Source: Romboutsia lituseburensis DSM 797 (GTDB lineage Bacteria; Bacillota; Clostridia; Peptostreptococcales; Peptostreptococcaceae). From it: 64,000 bases of DNA. The translations under genes were made by a program, and so were the position numbers. The stretch's first letter is position 1. Every line of letters starts with the position of its first letter. Positions 45,880 to 55,315 of this stretch are shown here, piece after piece. The notes beneath the pieces were generated by a model. That model was not told where the DNA came from and searched no databases. It saw only the letters and a list, made by a program, of their open reading frames with translations. The stretch is taken from the NCBI RefSeq assembly GCF_900103615.1, contig NZ_FNGW01000002.1, forward strand, positions 434,001 to 498,000, given 5' to 3'.

Positions 45880-46636
45880 CGCCTTCCTCCTTTACATTAT
45901 CTGTATCTAAATTTTCATAGTAATCTTCTTCTAATTCTTTTTTATCATACTCTTCCTTTTTTTTGCTAGCATTTATATATATATTTCTTGTCTTTATCCA
46001 ATGTCTATAATTTTTTATTATTTTAATACATAAAGATATTAAAAAAATGTATATTTGCCATGCAAGAATTTGTCCACCTATAAATGCCATTGACATAAAT
46101 GTGTAAAGTAATATAGTTTCAGTTGTTCCTTTTAAAAAGTTTACAGCTAATGGTATAGTTGCAATATAAGCTATTAAAAATCCAGAAAGTGTTATACCTA
46201 TTCCGGCTAAAGTTATTAATATCGCTATAGAAGGTATAATCAAAATAATTGATAATATAGTTAATATAACTTGTATCCATTTTCTATTCTTTTCATGGTT
46301 TTCATTATTTATATTAGGCGTTAATTTTTCACTAATATAATCTTTTGTCTGATTGTATTTTTCTCTTATTCTTAGTTTTAATAAGTTAAGTTTGTCATTT
46401 AATCTATCGTTAGAGCTAGATTCGCCTTTGCCATCTTTTTTTATCTGTGATATTAGTTCATTTGCTATAGCCTTTGGAGATCCTAGTGCTTCTATTATCT
46501 CCATATCACTTTTTCCTTCTATTAATCCATCTACAAAGTATTCTTCATAATCTCTTAGTATGTCATTTATTTCATTTTCTGAAAAATCCTTTTTTAGATA
46601 GTCTTTTAAAATTTCTAAAAATTCTATTTTATTCAA
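45863..46636 (-). CDS. HAAS/DUF1700 domain membrane protein
   Basis: 257 residues from the TTG at 46636 (GGAGG eight bases upstream); that TTG overlaps the padR stop, giving translational coupling. The N-terminal HAAS domain (about 1-70: FLEILKDYLKKDFSENEINDILRDYEEYF, then EALGSPKAIANELI) is followed by a charged linker and three or four membrane segments (about 120-210), then an acidic tail (EEDYYENLDTDNVKEEGDE). HAAS proteins are typically paired with PadR-like regulators in Firmicutes, as here. Confidence 0.87.
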   Translation of the reverse strand: MNKIEFLEILKDYLKKDFSENEINDILRDYEEYFVDGLIEGKSDMEIIEALGSPKAIANELISQIKKDGKGESSSNDRLNDKLNLLKLRIREKYNQTKDYISEKLTPNINNENHEKNRKWIQVILTILSIILIIPSIAILITLAGIGITLSGFLIAYIATIPLAVNFLKGTTETILLYTFMSMAFIGGQILAWQIYIFLISLCIKIIKNYRHWIKTRNIYINASKKKEEYDKKELEEDYYENLDTDNVKEEGDERYE

Positions 46637-46961
46637 AATTATTACCTCCTTCTTTATTATCAATTAATATATTTACTGCTTTTACAAATTCCTTCCACTC
46701 TATAAGTAGTTTCTGTAAATTTTCATTTCCAAGTTCAGTTAATTTATAATACTTTCTCGCTGGTCCTTCACTAGATTCTAAAATATATGTTTCAAAGTAT
46801 TCTTCCTTTGTTAACCTTCTAAGTATTGGATAAATCGTACCTTCATTAACATCTATAACTTTAGATATGTTTTGAACTATTTCATATCCATACATGTCTT
46901 TTTTAGATATAAGTGCTAATACACAAATTTCTAAAACACCTTTTCTAAATTGAGTATTCAC
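46629..46961 (-). CDS. PadR-family transcriptional regulator
   Basis: 110 residues from the GTG at 46961, placed six bases after AGGAGG; the open frame above it has no ribosome binding site. PadR-s1 winged helix: LEICVLALISKKDMYGYEIVQNI, NEGTIYPILRRLTKEEYFETY and ARKYYKLTELG are canonical. The C-terminal helix (about 85-110) serves dimerisation. It is the first gene of the padR-HAAS-DUF4097 operon and is preceded by four near-palindromic sites (46983-47069) likely to be its own operators. Confidence 0.92.
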   Translation of the reverse strand: MNTQFRKGVLEICVLALISKKDMYGYEIVQNISKVIDVNEGTIYPILRRLTKEEYFETYILESSEGPARKYYKLTELGNENLQKLLIEWKEFVKAVNILIDNKEGGNNFE

Positions 46962-46982
46962 ATTACTCCTCCTTTCTATTAA

Positions 46983-47069
46983 ACACAATACTTTGTTTTA
47001 CACAGTACTATGTTATATATTCTTATACATAAATCTTAACACAGTACTTTGTTTCACACAATAGTATTT
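46983..47069 (-). promoter_or_regulatory. PadR operator array, four ACACARTACTWTGT sites
   Basis: Copies at 46983-46996, 47000-47013, 47039-47052 and a degenerate one at 47056-47069. Each is close to the palindrome ACA-N-AGTACT-N-TGT; start-to-start distances are 17, 39 and 17. They lie directly upstream of padR. Confidence 0.75.
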
Positions 47070-47108
47070 TTGATTTTTATCTATATATTTATCCTTTTTA
47101 AGCAAATA

Positions 47109-47146
47109 TAAAGCATCTTAAACTGTTTATGATTTAAGATGCTTTA
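47109..47146 (-). terminator. Terminator of the yjiH-like/M42 operon
   Basis: TAAAGCATCTTAAA with TTTAAGATGCTTTA (47109-47122, 47133-47146). Confidence 0.85.
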
Positions 47147-47152
47147 TAAAAC

Positions 47153-48184
47153 TTAAGAAATATATGCTATTATAAGATTTATAGTTTCTATAATTGATTT
47201 TATGTGAGTCCTTTCATACCCATGTGATGAAAATACACCAGGACCTATAAGCGCAAATTTAGCATCCATACCTGACTTTAATGCCGCAGTAGCATCAGAC
47301 CCATAATTTGGATATATATCTAATTTATAATTAATTGATCTAGACTTGCAAGTACTGATAAGCCTATTTACTAAATCATAATCATAAGGTCCATTAGAAT
47401 CTTTAGTGCATATACATACATCATATTCAGTAGAATTTTGCCCTTCTCCTGGACATCCCATATCTACAGCAATAAATTCAGTAGTATTTTTAGGTATAAA
47501 AGCAGAAGACCCATGACCAACTTCTTCATAATTGCTAAATAAAAAGTTTATAGTGTTTTTAGGTTTTATATTATTTAATTTTATATATTTAATCGCATAT
47601 AATATAGCTGCTACAGATGCTTTATCATCTAAATATCTTGATTTGATAAAATCAGATTTAGTTATTCTAGTTCTAGTATCAAATGATATTATGTCTCCAA
47701 TATCTATACCTAGCTTTAATATATCATCCTTTGAAAAGACTTCTTCATCAATTATTACTTCATAATTTTTACAATCTCTTGGTAGCTCTCTAGCATCATT
47801 TCCGTGTATATGAATTGAAGGCCTTATTGTTTGAAGTGTTCCCTCATAACATTTTTCATTTCTAGTATGAATTATACAATTTTCGCCTTCTATGCTATTC
47901 ATCATATATCCTCCAATTTGAGAAACTGATAACCTTCCATTTGATTTAATTTCTTTTACCATAGCACCTAATGTGTCTATATGAGAAGAAAAAGTTGTTT
48001 CTTCATCTTGATTTATTCCATCTATTGTAGCTACAATTATACCTTTATTAGATGTTTTATAATCTACTTTAAGTTCTTTAAGTTCACTTTTTATATACTC
48101 ACAAATATTACCTGTATATCCCGTAGGACTTGGAATATTTAATAGTTCTTCTAAGTACTTTTTTATTAAATTTTTATTATGCAT
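47153..48184 (-). CDS. M42-family metallo-aminopeptidase
   Basis: 343-residue di-metal aminopeptidase (FrvX/YsdC type), forming dodecameric cytoplasmic shells in known members. Metal ligands: SSHIDTLG (His, about 67), LDDKAS (Asp, about 185), EEVGHGSS (catalytic and ligand Glu, about 218), VDMG (Asp, about 241) and the late His in SSHGYERTH (about 323). It trims N-terminal residues from peptides. It lies 39 bases behind the divergent YjiH-like transporter gene and shares its terminator, suggesting uptake and hydrolysis of the same peptide. Confidence 0.92.
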   Translation of the reverse strand: MHNKNLIKKYLEELLNIPSPTGYTGNICEYIKSELKELKVDYKTSNKGIIVATIDGINQDEETTFSSHIDTLGAMVKEIKSNGRLSVSQIGGYMMNSIEGENCIIHTRNEKCYEGTLQTIRPSIHIHGNDARELPRDCKNYEVIIDEEVFSKDDILKLGIDIGDIISFDTRTRITKSDFIKSRYLDDKASVAAILYAIKYIKLNNIKPKNTINFLFSNYEEVGHGSSAFIPKNTTEFIAVDMGCPGEGQNSTEYDVCICTKDSNGPYDYDLVNRLISTCKSRSINYKLDIYPNYGSDATAALKSGMDAKFALIGPGVFSSHGYERTHIKSIIETINLIIAYIS

Positions 48185-48223
48185 TTTAACCTCTCCTTTT
48201 ATACTCTATTTAATTACATATAC

Positions 48224-49549
48224 TTACATTATGTATCCTCTATAAAAATAGTACATTAATGAATAAATAAATATTATCAAAACTATTCTTTGTATATAAG
48301 ATACTAAAAATTCTTTTTTGTTTAGTTTTATATTTGTATTATTTATATATATATAATTACTACTTATACAAGTACAATTTAATACTGCTATTATAGCTAT
48401 CAAAAGTCTAGTTGAATATTGTACATGCAAGTTAACATTGTCTATTGCTATAATATTATTATAAAATATATTTATAATGAATATGCTTAAATCTGATTTA
48501 TTTGGTATTTTTAGTAATTGTAGAATTGGAGAAAATATGACTTGTACTGTTTCTGATATTAAATTACTATTTATTATAATTTGACCTAAATACAACACTA
48601 ATACTAAATTTGGTATTAATTTCATAAGTATCGATATTGATTCTTCCAAATTGTTTAACATTGATTTGAATATGTTTGTTTTAGATTTATTTTTCAAATA
48701 TTTCTTAATCGCTTTTTCTAATTTATCACTCTTGTGTATTGTTTCTTTGTAGCTAGTTTTTGTTAAGTATGATTTTTTCTTTTTTTTAATTGGGTATAAT
48801 CTGCTCATTAAAATATTTAATATTAATACTAAAAAAATAACCATAATAGTTAAGTCTCTACACTTTATATTTAACTCTTTCGAAACATATAAAATCATAG
48901 GAATTGAAAGTATAGAAAAATTTAATACAAGATTACAAGCTTCATTCAGTCTTATTTTTCCTTCATTATAAAGTTTACTAGTCATAAACATACCACAAAA
49001 ACAATCTGTTGATAGATATAATAAAATATTTATAATTGTTTTTCCACTTAAATTAAAGTTTTTTTTCATAAATACATGACAATACGACTCTACAACGTCT
49101 AATAATCCATAATCTAATAAAAAAGTTATAAATATTGCACTTATTGGAAATACCGTAGATATGTTTATAACTAACTCATAGATTAACAAAGATACATTAT
49201 CATTTAATAATATAATTTCATTTTTGCCATAAAAAATACTTAAAATTATTATTAAACTAAATAATCGTATATAGTTTAATATTTCATTAGTTCCATTTTT
49301 TTTACTTATGAATATTGATTTTATACATGATAAACTTACATAAACTATCACACATAACTCTAAAAAACTATTTGCTTGAGTTTGTAATTTATAAGAAATA
49401 TGATATATGATAGTCCAATAATGTCCGTTTATTTTTATAGGAATAAAAAATACAACTATACCTATTATAGAATATATTATAAGCTTCAAAATATTGGCAA
49501 ATTCAATTAATACTTTTCCATCATCACAGTTTTTATTTACACCTTCCAT
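48224..49549 (-). CDS. Divergent YjiH-like membrane transporter
   Basis: 441 residues, polytopic. It keeps the YjiH layout seen in the 27724-29103 protein: FFIPIKINGHY against FIIPIPYGAM, FLLDYGLLDVVESY against LVVDFGLMDLFGTM, and TDCFCGMFMTSKLYNEGKIRLNEA against GDGTLGIMITNTQYKQGFYTAKEA. The central loop is long and basic (about 255-290), and the second half is more diverged than the first. It forms an operon with the M42 aminopeptidase, so a peptide or amino-acid substrate is likely. The start is preceded by GAGGTGGAGG. Confidence 0.75.
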   Translation of the reverse strand: MEGVNKNCDDGKVLIEFANILKLIIYSIIGIVVFFIPIKINGHYWTIIYHISYKLQTQANSFLELCVIVYVSLSCIKSIFISKKNGTNEILNYIRLFSLIIILSIFYGKNEIILLNDNVSLLIYELVINISTVFPISAIFITFLLDYGLLDVVESYCHVFMKKNFNLSGKTIINILLYLSTDCFCGMFMTSKLYNEGKIRLNEACNLVLNFSILSIPMILYVSKELNIKCRDLTIMVIFLVLILNILMSRLYPIKKKKKSYLTKTSYKETIHKSDKLEKAIKKYLKNKSKTNIFKSMLNNLEESISILMKLIPNLVLVLYLGQIIINSNLISETVQVIFSPILQLLKIPNKSDLSIFIINIFYNNIIAIDNVNLHVQYSTRLLIAIIAVLNCTCISSNYIYINNTNIKLNKKEFLVSYIQRIVLIIFIYSLMYYFYRGYIM

Positions 49550-49691
49550 ACCTCCACCTCATATAATATTTTCACCTTTATATTAGTTATTTCCTTCTTA
49601 TATTACTCAACTTTTATTGTTGTTGATTAAATTTTGTTATAGCTGTATAATACTATAATTATAAAGTTAAATTAATAGAGGTGAATAATTA

Positions 49692-50816
49692 ATGGATATA
49701 GATAAACCCAAGACGATCTTAATACTTACAGCTCAATTTGGTGCTGGCCATATAAGCGCTGCAAATGCTATTAAGGATTATCTTATAGATGCGGATCCTA
49801 GTTTAAATGTTATAATTCAAAATTTTATAAATGCTAGTCTTCCGAGATTAAATAAACCTATGATTAAGTTGTATGAAAATAATACTAAATATACACCAGG
49901 TTTATATAATTATTATTACTATTTAAAAAAATCATTCGATTCTAAACACGACATAGCACATAAACTATATACACCTAAACTAGCAGAGTATATCCTAGAA
50001 ACTAAACCTAGTTTAATTGTATCTACATTCCCATTAGCTGCAGCTTGTGTATATAATTTCAAAGTTAAGTACCCTGACATTAATATACCTACACTAACTG
50101 TAATTACAGACGTTGTAGATAGCCTTGAATGGATATATCCACAAACAGATATGTATTTTGTTCCATCTTGTGAAATAAAAAATAGATTTGTTCAAAAAGG
50201 TATTTCTCCTAATTGCATAAAGGCGACGGGTGTGCCTATAAATAAAAAGTTCTATTCTGATAAAAAGTCAAATACTCCTAATAAATATAATATATTGATG
50301 CTTGGTGGCGGTAGAGGGTTATTCGATGTTGATGAAAGCTTTATGTATTGGATTGACGAGTATTTGAATTCGTATAAAGATAAAATAAGCGTTACAATTG
50401 TCACTGGTAAAAATAAAAAATTATATAATTATCTTACAGAAAAAAAACCTTTATCTAATATAAAAGTTTTAGGATATGTCAATGATATGCACAACTTAGT
50501 TAAAAAGTATGACCTTATGATAACTAAACCTGGAGGTGCTACATTATTTGAAGCAATTCACTCATTAACTCCAGTTATTGTAAAAGTTCCTAAAGTAGGT
50601 CAAGAAATAGAAAATGCTAAGTTTATAATAGATAAAGGCATAGGATTTATATATACAGATGAGAATGACTTAAAAAATGTATTTATAAAAATCTCTTCAG
50701 GAGATTTTAATTCTATTTTAAGTTTTATGAAAGAAAATATGGTTAATTTCAAAAATGCTATTGAGTATGATAAAGCTTCAGATTATATACTAAAACTAAT
50801 AAATAACAAGAGTTAA
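49692..50816 (+). CDS. MGDG-synthase-family glycosyltransferase (UgtP-like)
   Basis: 374-residue GT28-family (MurG-like GT-B) enzyme. N-terminal acceptor domain: ILTAQFGAGHISAANAI (about 9-25), VSTFPLAAACVYNF (about 108) and VITDVVDSLEWIYPQTDMYFVPS (about 133). The C-terminal donor domain has MLGGGRG (about 204) and the sugar-nucleotide motif TKPGGATLFEAI (about 278). It adds hexose from a UDP-sugar to diacylglycerol at the inner membrane face, making glycolipid anchors. Specificity for glucose or galactose cannot be read. Monocistronic. Confidence 0.88.
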   Translation: MDIDKPKTILILTAQFGAGHISAANAIKDYLIDADPSLNVIIQNFINASLPRLNKPMIKLYENNTKYTPGLYNYYYYLKKSFDSKHDIAHKLYTPKLAEYILETKPSLIVSTFPLAAACVYNFKVKYPDINIPTLTVITDVVDSLEWIYPQTDMYFVPSCEIKNRFVQKGISPNCIKATGVPINKKFYSDKKSNTPNKYNILMLGGGRGLFDVDESFMYWIDEYLNSYKDKISVTIVTGKNKKLYNYLTEKKPLSNIKVLGYVNDMHNLVKKYDLMITKPGGATLFEAIHSLTPVIVKVPKVGQEIENAKFIIDKGIGFIYTDENDLKNVFIKISSGDFNSILSFMKENMVNFKNAIEYDKASDYILKLINNKS

Positions 50817-50832
50817 CTCTTGTTATTTATTA
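50799..50832. terminator. 17-bp perfect palindromic convergent terminator
   Basis: Bases 50799-50815 and 50816-50832 are exact complements with no spacer. They contain the stop codons of both flanking genes. Confidence 0.9.
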
Positions 50833-51530
50833 GTTTTTTTATATTTATTTAAATAAATTATTTTATCATCACTATTAGGTTTAATTTGTTTTATGGTTAT
50901 TATATTAAACTTATTACTTTTTTTCTTTCTTTTTAAGTCTGAATCCAAATTCATGATTCTAGAAACCATATAACCTTCAGCAATTATAAAAAGTAAAGTT
51001 GCTAAAAATTCTAAATCTAATGTTGTTTTATATCCATTGATACCATAGGTAGCTATAGAGTAAACTTTTATAAATCCAACTGACATAAAATGTATTATTA
51101 TAATTTGTAATGTCCTTTCTAGCTCTTGAGCTACTGTGCTTTTCTTAAGCTTATTCCATATATATACTTTAGTTTTTCCCTTAGCCCTTAATATATCATT
51201 ATATAGTTGATTAACCATATTAACATTTAAAAATCTAAGCCCAATTAAAGTTATAGATGCTATTAAATAAAAATATGTGTCATATATATATTCATCAAAT
51301 GCAACAGATACATCTTGCTTTAACAAATACCACCCTATATATATAAATGAAAAAACTAATCCAGTTATATTTATTCGATATTCTCTTTTTTTAGTCACAA
51401 AGCTATAAAAAAACATAGCAAATAATAACGCTACTATTATATAATCGTATTTTTGATTATTTACTACATTACATACAACTACTGGAGAAACAACGTATAC
51501 AAATATATCTGCAATAAATTTATTTCTCAT
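50823..51530 (-). CDS. Hypothetical membrane protein, 235 residues
   Basis: Not recognised. Five or six membrane segments (about 8-22, 28-45, 54-68, 85-100, 140-158, 170-190), an amphipathic basic region (about 105-130: YNDILRAKGKTKVYIWNKLKKS) and a basic cytoplasmic tail. Start at 51530 follows AAAGGAGGTTTTT. Convergent with the glycosyltransferase gene. No motif for a transporter or enzyme was found. Confidence 0.7.
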   Translation of the reverse strand: MRNKFIADIFVYVVSPVVVCNVVNNQKYDYIIVALLFAMFFYSFVTKKREYRINITGLVFSFIYIGWYLLKQDVSVAFDEYIYDTYFYLIASITLIGLRFLNVNMVNQLYNDILRAKGKTKVYIWNKLKKSTVAQELERTLQIIIIHFMSVGFIKVYSIATYGINGYKTTLDLEFLATLLFIIAEGYMVSRIMNLDSDLKRKKKSNKFNIITIKQIKPNSDDKIIYLNKYKKTNK

Positions 51531-51627
51531 AAAAACCTCCTTTGTGAATTTTCTAAATATTCAAACATTATAATTTATAAATTCTCTACTATTTATATTA
51601 ATCCTTTTTTATAATTAATTTTATGCT

Positions 51628-51656
51628 AAAAAGAAGGGTATATGACCCTTCTTTTT
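51628..51656 (-). terminator. Terminator of the M23 peptidase gene
   Basis: AAAAAGAAGGGT with ACCCTTCTTTTT (51628-51639, 51645-51656). Confidence 0.88.
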
Positions 51657-51688
51657 AATAAGAATGTAAATTTTTTCAATATTCATAT

Positions 51689-52507
51689 TTATCTATCTAC
51701 TGCATTTATCGGATTAATATTTTCATCATCTACTATTGTTTCAAAGTGTAAATGGTTTCCAGTTGAATTCCCTGTTGTACCAACCTTAGCTATCACTTGA
51801 CCTTGCTTTACTATATCTCCTTCTTTAACTAAATTAGATGTATTATGTGCATAAACGCTTTTCTTTCCATCAAAATGTTTTATTTTAACTACATTTCCAT
51901 ATCCATTTTGTATACCTGAAAAAATTACGACTCCATCATCAGTTGATATTATATCCGTATTTTGTGGAGCTGGTATATCAATACCTCTATGAAAATTTTT
52001 TTCACCCGTTATTGGATGTATTCTTTCTCCAAAAGGAGAACTTATATCAGTATATAATGGTACTGGCCATATTCCTGATATAAAATCTAAATTATTTTTA
52101 GCTAAATAAGCTTTTTTATTTTCTTCGATTGTTTTTTCTAAATAAGCTTCCTCAATTATACTCTCTTCAAGTTGTTTTTCTAAATTTGATTTTTCCTGTT
52201 CTATAGATTCAATTTCATTTTCAACTTTATCTTCATTTGCTAAAATTTCTTGATCTACAAAGCTTATACTTACAACTTCTGTATCATCTGAACTTAGAGA
52301 CTGTCCCTCTTCTATATACTTTCTTTTTTCATTAATTTGACCTTCAAGGTTACTAATTTTATTTTTTAAATCTTTTTGATATTCTTTATTTTGAATTAGC
52401 GAATCTACATCTGTATTTTCTGTATAAGCATATATTTTATCTTCATTAAGAAGAAAACTTAGTGATAATATTATAAATGCTATCACTATTTTTATACCAT
52501 TTTTCAT
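51689..52507 (-). CDS. Exported M23-family metallopeptidase
   Basis: 272 residues from the ATG at 52507 (AAAGGAGTGG upstream); the nine-codon extension to 52534 lies before that site. Signal peptide (about 1-27, ending KIYA), two coiled-coil stretches (about 35-75 and 85-135), then an M23/LytM domain. Zinc ligands: HRGIDIPAP (His and Asp), and the later His residues in SVYAHNTS and NHLHFET. Active-site set complete. It is an EnvC/SpoIIQ-like arrangement of coiled coil plus LytM; here the catalytic His and Asp are present, so it is probably an active glycyl or meso-DAP endopeptidase. Monocistronic. Confidence 0.9.
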   Translation of the reverse strand: MKNGIKIVIAFIILSLSFLLNEDKIYAYTENTDVDSLIQNKEYQKDLKNKISNLEGQINEKRKYIEEGQSLSSDDTEVVSISFVDQEILANEDKVENEIESIEQEKSNLEKQLEESIIEEAYLEKTIEENKKAYLAKNNLDFISGIWPVPLYTDISSPFGERIHPITGEKNFHRGIDIPAPQNTDIISTDDGVVIFSGIQNGYGNVVKIKHFDGKKSVYAHNTSNLVKEGDIVKQGQVIAKVGTTGNSTGNHLHFETIVDDENINPINAVDR

Positions 52508-52599
52508 GTTTTTTACCACTCCTTTTGTCACCATCTATTAATATTGACTTATTTTTGATAATTTATTACTATATTTCATTTTTTCTCCTTATTAGCACA

Positions 52600-52632
52600 A
52601 AAAGAATCCTAATTTATTTAGGATTCTTTTAA
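52600..52632 (-). terminator. mgl operon terminator
   Basis: AAAAGAATCCTAA with TTAGGATTCTTTT (52600-52612, 52618-52630). Confidence 0.9.
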
Positions 52633-52638
52633 TATATA

Positions 52639-53673
52639 TTATGATTTTTTAGTATATTTTCTTGTATCTAATGCAACTGCTGCTATTATTATTATACCTT
52701 TCACTATAAATTGTAAATATGTACTAACACCTATAAATGCTAAACCATAATTTATAACCTGGAATATTAACACCCCCGTTATAATTCCACCTATACTTCC
52801 GACCCCTCCTGCAAAAGATACTCCTCCAACAACACATGCAGCTATAGCATCCATTTCATACATAAAACCTGTATTATTAGTTGCACTACCAACCCTTGCT
52901 GCTTCTAGTGATCCTGCTAAACCATACAGCGCTCCTGCTATTAAATATATTATGATAATATTTCTAGCTACATTTACTCCTGACACTTCCGCTGCTTCAG
53001 GATTTCCACCTATTGCAAACATATTTTTACCAAGCTTTGTTTTATTCCATACAAACCACATTACTATAGAAATCATAACAGCGTAAATTATAAGATATGG
53101 AACTCTAAAATTACCAGTTCCTATATTACCTTGAGCTAACTTCGTAAATACAGGATCTAATCCTGCTATAGGCTGTGCTCCATATGGTGGCCTATCAAAA
53201 TACAAAGATGTTAAACCATATGCAATAAGCATAGTCCCCATTGTCGCTATAAACGGCGGTGTTTTAAGCTTTGCTACTGCCCATCCATTCATAACTCCCA
53301 TAAGTCCACAAAGTCCCATAGTTAATAAAATAGGTATAACTATAGGTAATCTTTGAAGATCAGGATACATTCTATACGCATAATCAGTTGCTTGTAACAA
53401 AGATGCTGATATCACTGCCGCTAAACCGATTATTCTTCCTGCAGAAAGGTCTGTACCTTGTGTTACTATTATACCACCTACACCTAGTGCTATTATTACA
53501 CGTATAGATGATTGTGCTAATATATTTCTAAGATTATTTATTGAAAGAAACTGCGGTTCTATAAAAATTATAACTACTAGTAGTGCAACTAAAACTAATT
53601 GAATTGCATTATTAGTAAAAAACTCCTTCATAGAAGTTTTATTATTTAAACTTTCTTTAACTTGTGATTTCAT
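52639..53673 (-). CDS. mglC: Galactose/methyl galactoside ABC transporter permease
   Basis: 344-residue permease of the ribose/galactose ABC family with about nine or ten membrane segments; conserved phrase [24 protein letters not shown] (split about 67-90) and [19 protein letters not shown] (about 275). The start overlaps the end of mglA by 17 bases, so the genes are translationally coupled. Last gene of mglBAC; imports galactose or glucose and methyl-galactosides in related bacteria. Confidence 0.92.
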   Translation of the reverse strand: MKSQVKESLNNKTSMKEFFTNNAIQLVLVALLVVIIFIEPQFLSINNLRNILAQSSIRVIIALGVGGIIVTQGTDLSAGRIIGLAAVISASLLQATDYAYRMYPDLQRLPIVIPILLTMGLCGLMGVMNGWAVAKLKTPPFIATMGTMLIAYGLTSLYFDRPPYGAQPIAGLDPVFTKLAQGNIGTGNFRVPYLIIYAVMISIVMWFVWNKTKLGKNMFAIGGNPEAAEVSGVNVARNIIIIYLIAGALYGLAGSLEAARVGSATNNTGFMYEMDAIAACVVGGVSFAGGVGSIGGIITGVLIFQVINYGLAFIGVSTYLQFIVKGIIIIAAVALDTRKYTKKS

Positions 53674-55192
53674 AACTATCCCCCTCTAAAAACTTTGCTG
53701 ATAATTTCATTATCTCTTCTTGTGTAGTATTTTTAGAATCAACTATCCCTGCAACTTTTCCGTTGCTCATTACTAAAATTCTATCTGTTACGCCTATTAG
53801 TTCTGGCATTTCTGATGAAATCATTATTATACCTTTTTCTTTACTTGCTAGCTCATTTATCAATTGATAAATTTCATATTTTGCTCCAACATCTATACCT
53901 CTTGTAGGCTCATCTAGCATAAGTACTTCTGGATTTGTTAAAAGCCATCTTCCTATTATTACCTTCTGCTGATTTCCTCCTGATAAACTACCGATAGGCG
54001 TCTTTGTTGATGGAGTTTTTACTTTCATAGATTCTATTACCCACTTAGTATCATTTCCCATTTTTTTATTTGATAAAAATAATAAATTCGATCTGTATGA
54101 ATTCATATTTGATATTGTAGAGTTAAACTCAATGCTTAATTGTGGAAATATTCCTGTACTTCTTCTTTCTTCTGTAACTAAAGCAAATCCATTTTCCATA
54201 GCACTCCTTGGATTTTTATTAATAATCTCTTTATTATGCAGTTTAACTTTTCCAGAATCTATTTTTCTCATTCCGAATAAAGCTTCTACAATTTCTGTTC
54301 TTTTAGATCCAACAAGTCCTGCTATACCTAATATTTCACCTTTTTTCAGGCTAAAGCTTACATCTTTTAAGCCAAACTTTATATTTTCAGTTAATCCTTC
54401 TACTTCTAATATTATTTCACCGGGATGATTTTGTTTTGGAGGGAATCTATTGGACATATCTCTTCCTACCATCATACTTATGATATTATCGATTGTTATG
54501 TCACTAGATTTTTTTGTGCCTATTAGCTGCCCATCTCTCATAACTGTTACATAGTCTGATATTTTTAATATTTCTTCCATCTTATGAGATATATAAATTA
54601 TAGCAACATTATTTTTTCTTAATTTATTAATAATCCTAAATAAATGTTCAACTTCTTTTTCTGTAAGAGATGAAGTTGTTTCATCCATTACTATAACCTT
54701 GGAATCATAAGAAACGGCCTTAGCGATTTCCACCATTTGCATTTGTGATACAGATAAAGACCCTACCTTCTGTCTAGGATCTACAGTTATATCTAAATCT
54801 TTAAATATCTTAACCGTATCTTCATACATTTTTTGCTCATCTATAAATAACCCTTTCTTTGGATACCTTCCTAGCCATATATTATCTAATATATTTCTTT
54901 GTCTAACTTGATTAAGTTCTTGATGAACCATCGATACTCCATTGTCTAAAGCTTGTCTTGTATTTTGAAAATTAACTTCCTTACTATCTAAAAATATTTT
55001 ACCTGAATTTTTTTGGTAAATTCCAAATAAACATTTCATCAGAGTTGATTTTCCAGCTCCATTTTCCCCCATTAATGCATGAACTGTTCCTGGCTTTACT
55101 TTTAAGTTTACCTCTGATAAAGCTTTTACTCCTGGAAATTCTTTTGATATATTCAACATCTCTAATACAAATTCATTATTTATATTTTCCAA
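53657..55192 (-). CDS. mglA: Galactose/methyl galactoside ABC transporter ATPase
   Basis: 511-residue fused double ATPase. First cassette: GENGAGKST (about 39-47), [13 protein letters not shown] (signature variant) and [10 protein letters not shown]. Second cassette: a degenerate Walker [25 protein letters not shown] and [13 protein letters not shown]. As usual for this family only one nucleotide site is complete. Start at 55192 follows AAAGGGGGAGCAACTTTTGG. It lies behind mglB after a 123-base gap that contains a hairpin. Confidence 0.93.
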   Translation of the reverse strand: MENINNEFVLEMLNISKEFPGVKALSEVNLKVKPGTVHALMGENGAGKSTLMKCLFGIYQKNSGKIFLDSKEVNFQNTRQALDNGVSMVHQELNQVRQRNILDNIWLGRYPKKGLFIDEQKMYEDTVKIFKDLDITVDPRQKVGSLSVSQMQMVEIAKAVSYDSKVIVMDETTSSLTEKEVEHLFRIINKLRKNNVAIIYISHKMEEILKISDYVTVMRDGQLIGTKKSSDITIDNIISMMVGRDMSNRFPPKQNHPGEIILEVEGLTENIKFGLKDVSFSLKKGEILGIAGLVGSKRTEIVEALFGMRKIDSGKVKLHNKEIINKNPRSAMENGFALVTEERRSTGIFPQLSIEFNSTISNMNSYRSNLLFLSNKKMGNDTKWVIESMKVKTPSTKTPIGSLSGGNQQKVIIGRWLLTNPEVLMLDEPTRGIDVGAKYEIYQLINELASKEKGIIMISSEMPELIGVTDRILVMSNGKVAGIVDSKNTTQEEIMKLSAKFLEGDSYEITS

Positions 55193-55241
55193 AAGTTGCT
55201 CCCCCTTTTGACTTATTTAAGCTAATAAATATTTTATAAGT

Positions 55242-55277
55242 ATACTGGACTAACAAAATATCCTGTTAATCCAGTAT
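55242..55277 (-). terminator. Intercistronic hairpin between mglB and mglA
   Basis: ATACTGGA.TAACA with TGTTA.TCCAGTAT (55242-55255, 55264-55277; one mismatch). The T-run is interrupted, so it is probably a partial terminator or 3'-end stabiliser giving more mglB than mglAC mRNA. Confidence 0.65.
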
Positions 55278-55315
55278 GCTTTTTAAACTTTGACTATTAA
55301 ATTCTATAATTCTAA

